Shown here: positions 32,455 to 33,382 of the stretch, one piece after another
How the letters are laid out: the number at the start of each line of letters is the position of its first letter
How positions within the stretch are numbered: position 1 is the first letter of the stretch
Assembly (NCBI GenBank): GCA_009838465.1
Contig: VXRN01000028.1
Location: forward strand, 1-33,382
Direction: 5' to 3'
Source: Dehalococcoidia bacterium
GTDB taxonomy: Bacteria > Chloroflexota > Dehalococcoidia > Lucifugimonadales > UBA1123
Length of the DNA: 33,382 bases
The notes under the pieces: model-generated
Database searches by the model: none
What the model saw: only the letters and a program-made list of their open reading frames with translations
What the model was told of the DNA's origin: nothing
Made by a program: the position numbers and the translations under genes

Positions 32455-33382
32455 AAGTAACGTCAAATTCACCCTCGGATTCCTCTGGCGCTATTGTTAT
32501 TATCATGTCGCCTTCTTCAACTCCGCTGGTGACCACCGTCAGGAAGTTGTCGCTGTTCCCTAGCGTCACAGCCGTTTCTACGATTTCGCCGCCAGGCAGC
32601 ACCACGTTCAGCGTTGGACTGTCGAAAGCGCCACGCAGAGCGTCGAGAGGAACAAGAAGCACGCCAAGTTCTTCGCTGACCGTGATGGACGCGACAGCGC
32701 TCAGGCCGGAGGGCAGATCGACGCCATCGGGGACGGACAGCCGAATCTTGACCGGATAGCTGACTATGCCGCCACCGCCCTGCCCCTGCCCGGATTCGGG
32801 TTCGGCGGCTATTGACGAAACCTCGCCGACTATTGCCTGGTCGGGCAGCGCGTCAACCTCTACGGACGCCTTCGCTCCGACCTGCGTCTCCAGAACATCA
32901 ATCTCATCAACCCCGCCGTCCAATTCCACGACGCTGGTATCCACCACTACCATGACGTTCGTTTGCCGTTCCACCTCGTCGCCCTCTTCCACGTCCAGCT
33001 TGGACACGAAACCGTCGAATGGCGCGGTGATGGTGGCGTCGGCGAGTCGCTTTTCGGCCTGGCTCAGCGCGACCTCGGCGGATGCCACATTGACCTGAAG
33101 CACGGCCAAGTCGAGCGATTCAGGGTCTGGCTCTATGAGGTCCTGGAGGTCCTCCCGCTTATCCTCCAAGTCCAGCTGCGCGACTTCTATATCTTCAAGT
33201 AGAGATGCGTGTTCTGGCTGTTCCTTGCCGGAGAGGAGTTCTTCCAGATCGTCCTGGGCCTGCTGAAGATTGGCGCGAGCTAGTACAGCCTGGGCTTCCA
33301 GGTTCCTTATGGAGAGGGCAACGTCTTCAGGGTTTAGAAGTTCTTGCAGGTCGTCTTCAGCGTCGGCCAGCGCGGACTTGGC
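32441..33382 (-). CDS. MacA/HlyD-like membrane fusion protein (5' end beyond window)
   Basis: Periplasmic or extracytoplasmic adaptor of the MacAB-like exporter, partial: 313 residues are visible and the frame is open to the window end at 33382, so the signal/anchor and first lipoyl half are missing. The visible part starts with an Asp/Glu/Leu-rich coiled-coil region built of about three ~34-residue units (DLQELL, DLEELL, DLQDLI). Next come the second lipoyl half (ATITAPFDGFVSKLDVEEGDEV), a beta-barrel (about 150-215) and a membrane-proximal domain. An internal ATG at 33169 is not the true start because the coiled coil continues upstream. It is followed at 36 bp by the ATPase. Confidence 0.9.
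   Translation of the reverse strand, partial: AKSALADAEDDLQELLNPEDVALSIRNLEAQAVLARANLQQAQDDLEELLSGKEQPEHASLLEDIEVAQLDLEDKREDLQDLIEPDPESLDLAVLQVNVASAEVALSQAEKRLADATITAPFDGFVSKLDVEEGDEVERQTNVMVVVDTSVVELDGGVDEIDVLETQVGAKASVEVDALPDQAIVGEVSSIAAEPESGQGQGGGGIVSYPVKIRLSVPDGVDLPSGLSAVASITVSEELGVLLVPLDALRGAFDSPTLNVVLPGGEIVETAVTLGNSDNFLTVVTSGVEEGDMIITIAPEESEGEFDVTSGPG

Noticed and set aside
1-33382. CRISPR array, defence island, prophage or BGC
   Set aside because: No spaced direct-repeat array, no cas, toxin-antitoxin, phage or large synthase genes were seen on either strand.

Overview
The window looks like a bacterial chromosome segment of moderately high GC. It is most plausibly from a Chloroflexota (Dehalococcoidia / SAR202-type) organism. 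This placement is inferred from gene content and style, not from a marker-gene tree. The hints are Pro/Thr-rich lipoproteins, an L25/CTC protein with a long acidic tail, a reductive-dehalogenase-like Fe-S protein, enolase-superfamily and CaiB/BaiF proteins in one short window, frequent TTG starts, and recurrent extended -10 promoters (TGnTA[T/G]AAT). No phage, transposase, CRISPR array or rRNA is visible.

Layout. 1-1.4 kb: lipoprotein. 1.5-2.9 kb (-): DEAD-box helicase with an N-terminal zinc ribbon. 3.0-6.5 kb (-): Fur-family regulator followed by a Zn/Mn ABC importer (binding lipoprotein, ATPase, permease). 6.9-10.2 kb: RraA-like aldolase-fold protein, an SDR dehydrogenase, and a small GatC/AtzG-like protein coupled to an amidase. 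10.2-13.1 kb: tRNA-Pro(UGG), a polyprenyl-phosphate sugar transferase and an O-antigen ligase/polymerase-like protein. 13.2-13.9 kb (-): ribosomal protein L25. 14.0-17.8 kb (-): a four-gene run of sulfite-oxidase-like Mo enzyme, TauE/SafE exporter, enolase-superfamily sugar-acid dehydratase and Eis-like acetyltransferase. 18.0-23.1 kb (+): a tandem two-domain CaiB/BaiF CoA-transferase translationally coupled to a GT39-type membrane glycosyltransferase with PA14-like domains. 23.2-26.2 kb (-): reductive-dehalogenase-like 4Fe-4S protein, MFS transporter, cupin. 26.6-30.2 kb (-): heterodimeric ABC exporter pair. 30.4-33.4 kb (-): MacA-like adaptor (running off the window end), MacB-type ATPase and MacB-type permease.

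How the genes may work together. The Fur-like regulator and the importer form a metal-homeostasis unit. The sugar transferase, O-antigen ligase and GT39 protein point to surface glycan synthesis. The Mo enzyme/TauE/enolase run could process a sulfonated or otherwise sulfite-releasing sugar acid, and an inverted repeat overlaps its predicted promoter. The Fe-S/MFS/cupin run looks like a small catabolic or detoxification operon. The two exporter sets would handle hydrophobic compounds or lipids. These links rest on adjacency and family knowledge only.

The two stretches above 300 bp without a gene (6451-6890 and 26200-26551) hold candidate promoters, phased direct repeats and a MITE-like inverted repeat. 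Two copies of a CCCTCTCCC...GGGAGAGGG hairpin repeat and one coding-embedded SFPRKRE-type palindrome were also seen.
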